Notes: generated by a model not told the origin, from the sequence alone. A DNA stretch of 12,916 nt from IMCC26207 sp037141255 (GCA_037141255.1 JBAXCX010000085.1:1-12916), one strand, 5' to 3'. Positions 5,905 to 12,600 are shown, counted from the first letter of the stretch. Made by a program: numbers and translations.

Positions 5905-6069
5905 GCCGATGTCTCGCGACATCACAATCGTGTCGGAGGGGGGACTTGAACTCTCCTAAGCGGCGTATTGGCGAGTAGTGAATAGTGCCAAAAACCGCCT
6001 AGATATCAAGGGTTTGGAGCAAGTGCCATGATGTGCCGTATTGCCCCGTGCTAACGGATTATGGGGCCG

Positions 6070-6102
6070 ATGTTAGCAAAATGTTAGCAAATTGTTAGCA
6101 AG
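6070..6102. repeat. Three tandem 11-bp repeats (unit A)
   Basis: ATGTTAGCAAA, ATGTTAGCAAA and TTGTTAGCAAG follow one another without gaps. An 11-bp period puts every copy on the same face of the helix, as in iterons or clustered recombinase/regulator sites. An identical set is at 8859-8891. Related GTGCTAACGG lies shortly upstream at 6047-6056. Confidence 0.75.
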
Positions 6103-6116
6103 CCCAAGCCTGAGTT

Positions 6117-6199
6117 GGACCAAACGTTGGGACCTCCCACCTTTAAGATCGCTTGACATTTGGTACCCCTCCTAGCGCCCAAAAATCGGGGGGAACTTT
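6117..6199. repeat. About 80-bp dispersed element, copy 1
   Basis: This is the direct-orientation copy in unit A. It matches 11566-11642 in inverted orientation, including two identical 18-bp blocks, one of them CAAATGTCAAGCGATCTT (minus strand) and the other around the TTCCCCCCGA run. It does not look coding. Confidence 0.75.
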
Positions 6200-6475
6200 T
6201 AGCGGCGAAGGTAAAAGTAGTGCGCAGCGAACCAGTTCCAGAGCGAACGTCATGACGTAGGTCCCGACGCACGGCTGACCGACTCGTCTGTGCACTGCTT
6301 GCGATGTTCGTGAGATCCGCCAAGCGACTCGATCACGACCCGTCACCCAGCCCCCGTAGTGGTAGTTGCCCCCCAACACTTGATCGCACCACCAGCAAAG
6401 CCCGATTTGTTGCAGCGCTACCCCAAAGCCGCCAGCGCTGACTACTAGTCATGCGCGAGTCGAAGCCCGCAATGT

Positions 6476-7411
6476 CTAGGGCTTGATCTTCGACACTGTG
6501 TTTGAGCCAGCATTCGTGACCCAAATATTGGTCCCGTCCGACACCACACCCGAGGGACTGAAGCCCAGACCGATGGTTGCGGTGACTGTGTTTGTCACAG
6601 GATTGATCCTTGACACCGTGTTCGAACCAGAGTTGGCAACCCAGAGGTTTTTCCCATCCCAAGTCACGTCGACTGGCCTGCTACCAACACGGATAAATCC
6701 GCTCACAATGTTGGTAATTGGATTGACTCTTGTGACCGTGTCCGACACCGTGTCGACCCCGGATGCGGCGACCCAAATGTTGGTCCCATCCGACACCACG
6801 CTGGTCGGATAGCCGAGGAGACTTAGGTTTGCGATCACCGTGTTGGTATCGGGATCTATCGTCGACACCAAGCCGAGGTCTGAGGAGACCCAGATATTGG
6901 TCCCATCCCAGGCCACAGCGCTAGGAAAGCGGCCGCCGAAACCCACCGTTGCGATCACCGTGTTCGTGACTGGATCAATCCTCGACACCGAACGGTTGTC
7001 GGAGTTTGCAACCCAGATGTTGTTCCCATCCGACACCAGACCGACAGGACTGTTGCCGACGGGGATGTTTGCGGTCACCATGTTCGTCACCGGATCGATC
7101 CTCGACACCGTATCCGAACCAAAGTTAGCGACCCAGATACTCGTTCCATCCGACATCAGACTGGTCGGAAAGCCGTCAACAGGGATCGTCGCGGTCACCA
7201 TGTTCGTTACGGGATCGATCCTCGACACAGTGCTCGACAAACCGTTGGCAACCCAGATATTGGCCCCATCGGATATCACACTGGTCGGACCGTTGCCGAC
7301 CGCGATCGTAGCGATAGCGGTGCCGAACGTGGGAGGTGGAGGTGCACACGCAGCCACTAGAGCAACGCAAGCAAAAACTGCAACAACAAAAGGACCTCTT
7401 ACACGGCGCAA
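6476..7411 (-). CDS. Seven-bladed YVTN-type beta-propeller lipoprotein, copy 1
   Basis: From a TTG start this encodes 311 aa. MRRVRG plus a hydrophobic core leads to lipobox VAAC (Cys 22) and a PPPP stretch. Seven repeats of 37-46 residues follow, each with the pattern P-x-x-V-x-SDG-x-NIWVAN-x-x-S-x-TVSRIDPVTN-x-V-x-x-I. The N-terminal TAIATIAVG supplies the strand that the last blade (ending SKIKP) lacks, so the ring can close by 'velcro'. Such YVTN/NHL-type propellers are extracellular scaffolds for protein or sugar binding; no catalytic residues are evident. The TTG (7409-7411) has GGGAGAGGAA seven bases upstream. The in-frame ATG at 7429 has GAGG only two bases before it and would add the acidic MGEEPDL to a signal peptide. 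The gene is divergent from the Ser/Thr-rich lipoprotein and has an identical copy at 9265-10200. Confidence 0.9.
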   Translation of the reverse strand: MRRVRGPFVVAVFACVALVAACAPPPPTFGTAIATIAVGNGPTSVISDGANIWVANGLSSTVSRIDPVTNMVTATIPVDGFPTSLMSDGTSIWVANFGSDTVSRIDPVTNMVTANIPVGNSPVGLVSDGNNIWVANSDNRSVSRIDPVTNTVIATVGFGGRFPSAVAWDGTNIWVSSDLGLVSTIDPDTNTVIANLSLLGYPTSVVSDGTNIWVAASGVDTVSDTVTRVNPITNIVSGFIRVGSRPVDVTWDGKNLWVANSGSNTVSRINPVTNTVTATIGLGFSPSGVVSDGTNIWVTNAGSNTVSKIKP

Positions 7412-7429
7412 ATCGGGTTCCTCTCCCAT

Positions 7430-7599
7430 TACCTCTCTGTTAGCGTTACACAGGCGTGTCCGAATAGCCATTGAAACGGCAGATTCGGTTCCTTGGCGGT
7501 CCGACACAGCATTAAAACTGCTTCAGGCAGCGGAACCCCCAACTGATAGTGTGCATTTCGGCGAACTGATTGGGTGAGGAAGCCCCAAGGGAGAATTTC
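7430..7599. promoter_or_regulatory. Divergent promoter region of the module, unit A
   Basis: This 170-base gap separates two outward-facing lipoprotein genes and must carry both promoters. I cannot assign -35/-10 pairs with confidence. An AAGGGAG ribosome site for the plus-strand gene lies at 7587-7593. The identical gap in unit B is 10219-10388. A shared gap implies shared regulation of the pair. Confidence 0.5.
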
Positions 7600-8340
7600 A
7601 TGAAGAACCGTTACATGCTGGTGTTGGCTGTCGTCTGCCTGTACACAGCGGCCTGTGCTCCAGCAACTACCCCATCTACGAGTACTACAAGTACGAGCTC
7701 CACGACGAGTTCTCTTCCTGCCAGCACCTCGACCACGAGTACAAGCACCTCAACGAGCACTTCGACTTCATCCAGCACGTCGACCACAACCACAAGTACT
7801 TCAACGACTACTAGTACCTCGACAACCAGTACCACCACGACTACCTCGCCACCGACTGGGGTAACAATTGGCCGCACGGCCCCAGACAAAATCAACGGCA
7901 TCAGCTGCAACGGCTACTTGTCGATGCAGCCCGAACTAACTGACTACCGGGTTCCTGCAGGCAACTGGAGCGTTGCATCCTTCAGCTACTCGAAGCCAGG
8001 GATCAGCAGCACATCATCACTGCGACTAGTTATCGCACGACCCGACCTAACAACGGCAAATAAGTTCCAAGTAGTTGGCCTGAGCGACATGGTCACAACG
8101 GGCCCAGGAACAATCTCAGTTGCCAACTTCACCTTGCCAACACCAATCCCCGTGCTAGAGGGTGACGTTCTTGCCATGGTCTCCGGAGTCGGGGCTGTCT
8201 GCCTGCTCAACGTACCGGGCGCTCCCTCGCACTATCTACAGGTTCCTGGGAGTCTTGCGGTGGGTAGCAGCATCACCCCGAATGGAACGAATCCGGGCTC
8301 CTACTCGCTGAACATTGCAGCTCAGCTAGTCCCCCGCTAA
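7600..8340 (+). CDS. Ser/Thr-rich linker lipoprotein with unknown C-terminal domain, copy 1
   Basis: This encodes 246 aa. The signal peptide MKNRYMLVLAVVCLY leads to lipobox TAAC (Cys 19). A nearly pure Ser/Thr linker spans residues 20-85 and is likely extended, possibly glycosylated. A globular domain of about 160 residues follows, predicted by eye to be mostly beta: it alternates polar and hydrophobic residues (YRVPAGNWSVASFSYSKPG, LRLVIARPD, GDVLAMVSGVGAVCLLN). Cys 103 and Cys 201 could form a disulfide. I do not recognise the domain; its sandwich-like strand pattern would suit a ligand-binding or adhesive module. The ATG at 7600 is chosen because of AAGGGAG six bases upstream and the signal peptide. 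The gene is divergent from the propeller gene and followed tail-to-tail by a helicase fragment. The last 61 codons differ from copy 2. Confidence 0.85.
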   Translation: MKNRYMLVLAVVCLYTAACAPATTPSTSTTSTSSTTSSLPASTSTTSTSTSTSTSTSSSTSTTTTSTSTTTSTSTTSTTTTTSPPTGVTIGRTAPDKINGISCNGYLSMQPELTDYRVPAGNWSVASFSYSKPGISSTSSLRLVIARPDLTTANKFQVVGLSDMVTTGPGTISVANFTLPTPIPVLEGDVLAMVSGVGAVCLLNVPGAPSHYLQVPGSLAVGSSITPNGTNPGSYSLNIAAQLVPR

Positions 8341-8350
8341 CCCTGCAGTA

Positions 8351-8692
8351 TCAGACGTTAATGAACGGGCTTGGGTTGCGCTTCCAACTGATCCGCAAAT
8401 AGTCCCGGGCACGGGTGCATGCCACGTACATCAGCGAACGCTCTCGTTGTAGGTCGTGGAGGTGTTGTAGTTCATCTACCGAGGACTGTGTGACCCATGA
8501 CGGAACCCGACCTTCGCCAGCGTCGACTACGGCTACAGCTCGGAACTCCATGCCTTTCATCCGGTGCATCACTTCAGTCGCTAGCTCAAGACACAGACTC
8601 GATGGCCTGTTGTGCTGTCCTTGTGTAGCCACTCGTATTCTTGTGACGCCCTGGGAGTACGGCGAGCAAGCCGACGGTAGTGCCGATGGGAT
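8351..8692 (-). pseudogene. UvrD/PcrA-type helicase C-terminal fragment, copy 1
   Basis: The readable part gives ATEVMHRMKGMEFRAVAVV, then ELQHLHDLQRERSLMYVACT, RARDYLRISW and PSPFI before the stop. The HRMKGLEF block and the (L/M)YVACTRARD motif VI with its ATP-sensing Arg are diagnostic of superfamily 1A helicases of the UvrD/Rep group. Only about the last 90 codons remain. The frame is closed by TAG at 8693-8695 and the large repeat unit B begins at 8728, so the ATPase core is missing and the product cannot be a working helicase. It lies tail-to-tail with the Ser/Thr lipoprotein. A more decayed copy is in the same position after the second lipoprotein. Confidence 0.85.
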
Positions 8693-8858
8693 CTACGACG
8701 CTGAGCCAGCCGAAGATGGTCACGCAAGGGGGACTTGAACTCTCCTAAGCGGCGTATTGGCGAGTAGTGAATAGTGCCAAAAACCGCCTAGATATCAAGG
8801 GTTTGGAGCAAGTGCCATGATGTGCCGTATTGCCCCGTGCTAACGGATTATGGGGCCG

Positions 8859-8891
8859 ATGTTAGCAAAATGTTAGCAAATTGTTAGCAAG
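8859..8891. repeat. Three tandem 11-bp repeats (unit B)
   Basis: The same ATGTTAGCAAA x2 plus TTGTTAGCAAG array as at 6070-6102. Confidence 0.75.
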
Positions 8892-8905
8892 CCCAAGCCT
8901 GAGTT

Positions 8906-8988
8906 GGACCAAACGTTGGGACCTCCCACCTTTAAGATCGCTTGACATTTGGTACCCCTCCTAGCGCCCAAAAATCGGGGGGAACTTT
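8906..8988. repeat. About 80-bp dispersed element, copy 2
   Basis: Identical to 6117-6199. Together with the inverted copy at 11566-11642 it brackets the unit B genes like a pair of long inverted terminal repeats. Confidence 0.75.
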
Positions 8989-9264
8989 TAGCGGCGAAGG
9001 TAAAAGTAGTGCGCAGCGAACCAGTTCCAGAGCGAACGTCATGACGTAGGTCCCGACGCACGGCTGACCGACTCGTCTGTGCACTGCTTGCGATGTTCGT
9101 GAGATCCGCCAAGCGACTCGATCACGACCCGTCACCCAGCCCCCGTAGTGGTAGTTGCCCCCCAACACTTGATCGCACCACCAGCAAAGCCCGATTTGTT
9201 GCAGCGCTACCCCAAAGCCGCCAGCGCTGACTACTAGTCATGCGCGAGTCGAAGCCCGCAATGT

Positions 9265-10200
9265 CTAGGGCTTGATCTTCGACACTGTGTTTGAGCCAGC
9301 ATTCGTGACCCAAATATTGGTCCCGTCCGACACCACACCCGAGGGACTGAAGCCCAGACCGATGGTTGCGGTGACTGTGTTTGTCACAGGATTGATCCTT
9401 GACACCGTGTTCGAACCAGAGTTGGCAACCCAGAGGTTTTTCCCATCCCAAGTCACGTCGACTGGCCTGCTACCAACACGGATAAATCCGCTCACAATGT
9501 TGGTAATTGGATTGACTCTTGTGACCGTGTCCGACACCGTGTCGACCCCGGATGCGGCGACCCAAATGTTGGTCCCATCCGACACCACGCTGGTCGGATA
9601 GCCGAGGAGACTTAGGTTTGCGATCACCGTGTTGGTATCGGGATCTATCGTCGACACCAAGCCGAGGTCTGAGGAGACCCAGATATTGGTCCCATCCCAG
9701 GCCACAGCGCTAGGAAAGCGGCCGCCGAAACCCACCGTTGCGATCACCGTGTTCGTGACTGGATCAATCCTCGACACCGAACGGTTGTCGGAGTTTGCAA
9801 CCCAGATGTTGTTCCCATCCGACACCAGACCGACAGGACTGTTGCCGACGGGGATGTTTGCGGTCACCATGTTCGTCACCGGATCGATCCTCGACACCGT
9901 ATCCGAACCAAAGTTAGCGACCCAGATACTCGTTCCATCCGACATCAGACTGGTCGGAAAGCCGTCAACAGGGATCGTCGCGGTCACCATGTTCGTTACG
10001 GGATCGATCCTCGACACAGTGCTCGACAAACCGTTGGCAACCCAGATATTGGCCCCATCGGATATCACACTGGTCGGACCGTTGCCGACCGCGATCGTAG
10101 CGATAGCGGTGCCGAACGTGGGAGGTGGAGGTGCACACGCAGCCACTAGAGCAACGCAAGCAAAAACTGCAACAACAAAAGGACCTCTTACACGGCGCAA
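9265..10200 (-). CDS. Seven-bladed YVTN-type beta-propeller lipoprotein, copy 2
   Basis: The 311-aa product is identical to the one at 6476-7411: signal peptide, lipobox VAAC at Cys 22, and seven NIWVAN/TVSRIDPVTN blades. The same start argument applies: TTG at 10198-10200 with GGGAGAGGAA upstream, alternative ATG at 10218. Both copies are intact and none carries a disabling change. The upstream gap is also identical, so both would be expressed alike. The identity most likely reflects recent duplication or gene conversion rather than constraint, because synonymous sites are identical as well. Confidence 0.9.
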   Translation of the reverse strand: MRRVRGPFVVAVFACVALVAACAPPPPTFGTAIATIAVGNGPTSVISDGANIWVANGLSSTVSRIDPVTNMVTATIPVDGFPTSLMSDGTSIWVANFGSDTVSRIDPVTNMVTANIPVGNSPVGLVSDGNNIWVANSDNRSVSRIDPVTNTVIATVGFGGRFPSAVAWDGTNIWVSSDLGLVSTIDPDTNTVIANLSLLGYPTSVVSDGTNIWVAASGVDTVSDTVTRVNPITNIVSGFIRVGSRPVDVTWDGKNLWVANSGSNTVSRINPVTNTVTATIGLGFSPSGVVSDGTNIWVTNAGSNTVSKIKP

Positions 10201-10388
10201 ATCGGGTTCCTCTCCCATTACCTCTCTGTTAGCGTTACACAGGCGTGTCCGAATAGCCATTGAAACGGCAGATTCGGTTCCTTGGCGGTCCGACACAGCA
10301 TTAAAACTGCTTCAGGCAGCGGAACCCCCAACTGATAGTGTGCATTTCGGCGAACTGATTGGGTGAGGAAGCCCCAAGGGAGAATTTC

Positions 10389-11129
10389 ATGAAGAACCGT
10401 TACATGCTGGTGTTGGCTGTCGTCTGCCTGTACACAGCGGCCTGTGCTCCAGCAACTACCCCATCTACGAGTACTACAAGTACGAGCTCCACGACGAGTT
10501 CTCTTCCTGCCAGCACCTCGACCACGAGTACAAGCACCTCAACGAGCACTTCGACTTCATCCAGCACGTCGACCACAACCACAAGTACTTCAACGACTAC
10601 TAGTACCTCGACAACCAGTACCACCACGACTACCTCGCCACCGACTGGGGTAACAATTGGCCGCACGGCCCCAGACAAAATCAACGGCATCAGCTGCAAC
10701 GGCTACTTGTCGATGCAGCCCGAACTAACTGACTACCGGGTTCCTGCAGGCAACTGGAGCGTTGCATCCTTCAGCTACTCGAAGCCAGGGATCAGCAGCA
10801 CATCATCACTGCGACTAGTTATCGCACGACCCGACCTAACAACGGCAAATAAGTTCCAAGTAGTTGGCCTGAGCGACATGGTCACAACGGGCCCAGGAAC
10901 AATCTCAGTTGCCAACTTCACCTTGCCAACACCAATCCCCGTGCAAGAGGGTGATGTTCTTGCGATGGTTTCTGGAGTTGGGGCTGTCTGCCTGCTCAAC
11001 GTAGCCGGTGCGCCTTCGCACTATCTCAATGTTCCTGCGACTCTTGCGGTGGGTAGCAGCATCATCCCAAATGGCCAGTTTTCTGGTTCCTATTCTCTGA
11101 ACATTGCTGCCCAGCTGGTATCCCGCTAA
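10389..11129 (+). CDS. Ser/Thr-rich linker lipoprotein with unknown C-terminal domain, copy 2
   Basis: This encodes 246 aa. Residues 1-185 match copy 1 exactly: the same signal peptide, lipobox TAAC at Cys 19, Ser/Thr linker 20-85 and start of the beta-rich domain. The last 61 residues differ at about ten positions, for example VQEGD for VLEGD, NVAGAPSHYLNVPATLA for NVPGAPSHYLQVPGSLA, and IIPNGQFSGSY for ITPNGTNPGSY. Many further codons differ silently. Length, both candidate disulfide cysteines and reading frame are preserved, so both versions appear to have been under selection since they separated. The ribosome site AAGGGAG is the same as in copy 1. A decayed helicase tail follows in the opposite orientation. 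Confidence 0.85.
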   Translation: MKNRYMLVLAVVCLYTAACAPATTPSTSTTSTSSTTSSLPASTSTTSTSTSTSTSTSSSTSTTTTSTSTTTSTSTTSTTTTTSPPTGVTIGRTAPDKINGISCNGYLSMQPELTDYRVPAGNWSVASFSYSKPGISSTSSLRLVIARPDLTTANKFQVVGLSDMVTTGPGTISVANFTLPTPIPVQEGDVLAMVSGVGAVCLLNVAGAPSHYLNVPATLAVGSSIIPNGQFSGSYSLNIAAQLVSR

Positions 11130-11139
11130 CCCTGCACGA

Positions 11140-11345
11140 TCAGACGTTAAAGAACGGGCTTGGGTTGCCCATTCAACTGACCCGCAAAAAGCCACAGGCT
11201 CATACCTCGGCCGTCGAGATGGGCGACCGCTTGAGTTGCAGGTCGTGAAGATATTGCAGCTCATCTCCCGGAGACTGCGTGACCTTGAGCTGAACCCGAC
11301 TCTCGCCAGCTTCGATCACGGCAGCAGCTCGAAATTGCGACGCGT
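11140..11345 (-). pseudogene. UvrD-type helicase C-terminal fragment, copy 2 (decayed)
   Basis: The minus frame reads QFRAAAVIEAGESRV and DELQYLHDLQ, aligned with EFRAVAVVDAGEGRV and DELQHLHDLQ of copy 1. It then has an in-frame TGA where VACTRARD should be and a second TGA before NPSPFFNV. The HRMKG block is also lost. It is clearly homologous at the DNA level, with the same distance to the lipoprotein stop, but more degraded than copy 1. It therefore shows that the helicase tail was part of the original duplicated segment. Confidence 0.8.
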
Positions 11346-11565
11346 TCGCGTGCTCGGTCAGCGCGAGCTCAAACAACTCTGGCAGGGCAGGAGGAGGAAC
11401 GACTGGAACGTCAACCGACCGGCTCGAGAATCCCGCGAGCGATGCGGGCGGCCTTGTCGTGGAGTTTGCCCTCCGGGGCTATCGCCGGTCGATGCGCCAG
11501 TGGTAGGTGCGGTACTTCGGGTAGGCATGGGCCCGTCACCCGCCGTCTAGGTTCTCGGAGGATTC
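11346..11565 (-). other. Decayed stretch, coding-like traces only
   Basis: There is no intact gene. On the minus strand one frame gives YPKYRTYHWRIDRR before a stop (about 11484-11530) and another gives KLHDKAARIARGILEPVG before a stop (about 11422-11476). The two look like frameshifted pieces of one former gene, which I do not recognise. Confidence 0.35.
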
Positions 11566-11642
11566 AAAGTTCCCCCCGATTTTGGGAGATAGGGGGTAGC
11601 AAATGTCAAGCGATCTTCAAGGTGGCGGTCCCAAAGTGGTCT
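11566..11642. repeat. About 80-bp dispersed element, inverted copy
   Basis: This is the reverse complement of the element at 6117-6199 and 8906-8988, with a handful of small gaps and substitutions. The two blocks AAAGTTCCCCCCGATTTT and CAAATGTCAAGCGATCTT are identical. It lies on the far side of the unit B genes. Confidence 0.75.
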
Positions 11643-11744
11643 GCCCGCAGGAGTGATTTTCTGCTCACATCCGTCCCGCATTGATCACTCTCAAGCATGA
11701 GGGAGCAGATGATAAACGGTGTCGATCACTTCGCCTGAAACGGA
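11643..11744. other. Short gene-free stretch with repeated GATCAC motifs
   Basis: GATCACT occurs at 11683 and 11724, and GATCACA at 11743. TCTGCTC (11659-11665 region) is mirrored by GAGCAGA before 11710. It is the 3' flank of the minus-strand lipoprotein. Spaced GATCA-like repeats are reminiscent of IS21-type ends, but no transposase is present. Confidence 0.25.
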
Positions 11745-12566
11745 TCACATCCCACCAAAAGGACCGGCAACCCCATTGATTTGCGCACCTGCCCCGTCAG
11801 CGTAGATGTCAACACTGATAGCCAACCCTTGGCCGTCTGAAGATGAGCAGCTGTAATCATTTGAAGCAGGGGCATTTCTGCACGTCGGAGTACCCCAGCC
11901 ACCAGAACCTCGTGGGACGCTCTGAAACTCCTGCAATGCATCATCGTCACCGAAGCAATCACTGATCGAATCGATATTGCCCGAGTTGATTGCGTTAACG
12001 GCAAGAGTCGCCATTCTCACCGGATCTGCTGCAGCGATAGCCTCTAAACAAGAGTCTGATCCAGACCCGCCGCCTGCAACCCCCGCAGAGCCTTCCTCGG
12101 ACGCAGCATCATCTACTTGGATAGTCGCCACCACAACGCCAGAAGTATTTGAACATGAATAGACAATCGCTCCCGAAGTCGCAGTAACTGCTTGACACGA
12201 CCATTCGCGAAGCGTCCACTCCGAATCAGAAACCCTTTGCAACTCGCTGTCTGGTGGCGAACCGACTAGACCGCCGAGAACGCTCAACGCTTCTCCACAG
12301 GCGATTTGCCCTGCAACAATTTGAGTCTCCAACGGCCCATCCTCAGTATTAACAGGCCCGCATGCAGTACCTGGCCCTGGTAGGCCAATAGTCGTTGGCG
12401 GTGGAAGTGCAACTGTCGTCGGTGCGGCAACCGTGGTTGTTGTAGATGCCGTAGTAGATGACTTGGGAGTAGCGGGCTTGTTCTTGGGGGGAAAGGACTC
12501 TGACAGATCTCCCCCGCACCCCACTAGCACTGAACACATCAAACCAAGTAGCAACAGTGACTTCAT
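11745..12566 (-). CDS. Two-domain Cys-rich lipoprotein, function unknown
   Basis: This encodes 273 aa. The signal peptide MKSLLLLGLMCSVL leads to lipobox LVGC (Cys 17), then a Lys/Pro/Thr linker with TTTTVAAPTTVALPPPTT. The first domain includes IVAGQIACGEALSVL followed by WTLREWSCQ and IVYSCSN. This spacing of cysteines matches a small exported domain common in actinobacteria, where the Cys pair up ('V-x-C-x-x-A...GW-x-C...C'). After a Gly/Ser hinge (GVAGGGSGSDS) a second domain has DSCLEAI, SDCFGDD, PTCRNAP and DYSCSSS, probably two disulfides. The role is unknown; it would sit on the outer membrane face. The ATG at 12564-12566 is chosen because GGAGGGG lies at the right distance and the signal peptide begins there. 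The ATG six bases upstream is too close to that site. Confidence 0.82.
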   Translation of the reverse strand: MKSLLLLGLMCSVLVGCGGDLSESFPPKNKPATPKSSTTASTTTTVAAPTTVALPPPTTIGLPGPGTACGPVNTEDGPLETQIVAGQIACGEALSVLGGLVGSPPDSELQRVSDSEWTLREWSCQAVTATSGAIVYSCSNTSGVVVATIQVDDAASEEGSAGVAGGGSGSDSCLEAIAAADPVRMATLAVNAINSGNIDSISDCFGDDDALQEFQSVPRGSGGWGTPTCRNAPASNDYSCSSSDGQGLAISVDIYADGAGAQINGVAGPFGGM

Positions 12567-12600
12567 GAACATCCCCTCCAGAACGTCGTGCCGATACTTC

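Larger units (their letters stand above)
5905..6475. other. Gene-free stretch at the start of repeat unit A
   Basis: No convincing gene is visible. It contains a six-pair hairpin GATGTC-TCGC-GACATC (5908-5923), possibly the end of the IS481 element. The left boundary of the large duplication (5939) follows, then a tRNA T-arm-like string read on the minus strand (5935-5956). Next are a triple 11-bp repeat (6070-6102) and an 80-bp element that recurs inverted (6117-6199). The downstream flank of the propeller gene lies at 6200-6475. Reading frames here lack ribosome sites or recognisable domains. Confidence 0.6.
5939..8155. repeat. Large direct repeat, unit A (2217 bp, identical part)
   Basis: This sequence is repeated without a visible difference at 8728-10944 (constant offset 2789). 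It holds the leader region, the propeller lipoprotein, the divergent gap and most of the Ser/Thr-rich lipoprotein. The left junction is sharp: GTCGGAG precedes it here and CACGCAA in the other unit. On the right, identity stops within the lipoprotein gene (T8156 versus A10945). Diverged homology then continues through the lipoprotein end and the helicase fragment to about 8600. Confidence 0.95.
8693..9264. other. Gene-free stretch at the start of repeat unit B
   Basis: It holds the junction between helicase debris and unit B (8728), then the same elements as the start of unit A: the T-arm-like string (8733-8739 core), triple 11-bp repeat and 80-bp element. No gene is evident. Unlike unit A, no IS481 remnant or strong hairpin precedes the junction. 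Confidence 0.6.
8728..10944. repeat. Large direct repeat, unit B (2217 bp, identical part)
   Basis: This is identical by eye to 5939-8155. After A10945 the two units diverge at many mostly synonymous positions in the lipoprotein gene, and in the helicase debris up to about 11345. Confidence 0.95.

Noticed and set aside
5944..6020. Possible complete tRNA on the minus strand ending near 5936.
   Set aside because: Only the T-loop-like string is present; no matching acceptor 5' strand, anticodon arm or D arm could be found in the expected distance.
6070..6102. CRISPR-like array.
   Set aside because: The 11-bp units are gapless with no spacers, and there are no cas genes; the nearby AddB-like nuclease is too far away and not Cas4 in context.
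6084..6379. Two overlapping minus-strand frames of 78-79 codons at the head of each unit.
   Set aside because: No ribosome site or recognisable domain. The inverted copy of the 80-bp part has single-base gaps that break any shared frame, so DNA-level repetition explains the similarity.
6840..7577. Long plus-strand open frame (245 codons) opposite the propeller gene, repeated at 9629-10366.
   Set aside because: It is the antisense of the repeated blades; the periodic VFVTGSILDTV pattern merely mirrors NTVSRIDPVTN. There is no ribosome site, and the minus strand has a complete signal peptide and fold.
7611..7910. Minus-strand Val/Leu/Glu-rich frame (99 codons) opposite the Ser/Thr linker, repeated at 10400-10699.
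   Set aside because: It is the mirror of the ACN-AGY repeats in the linker, with no independent evidence.
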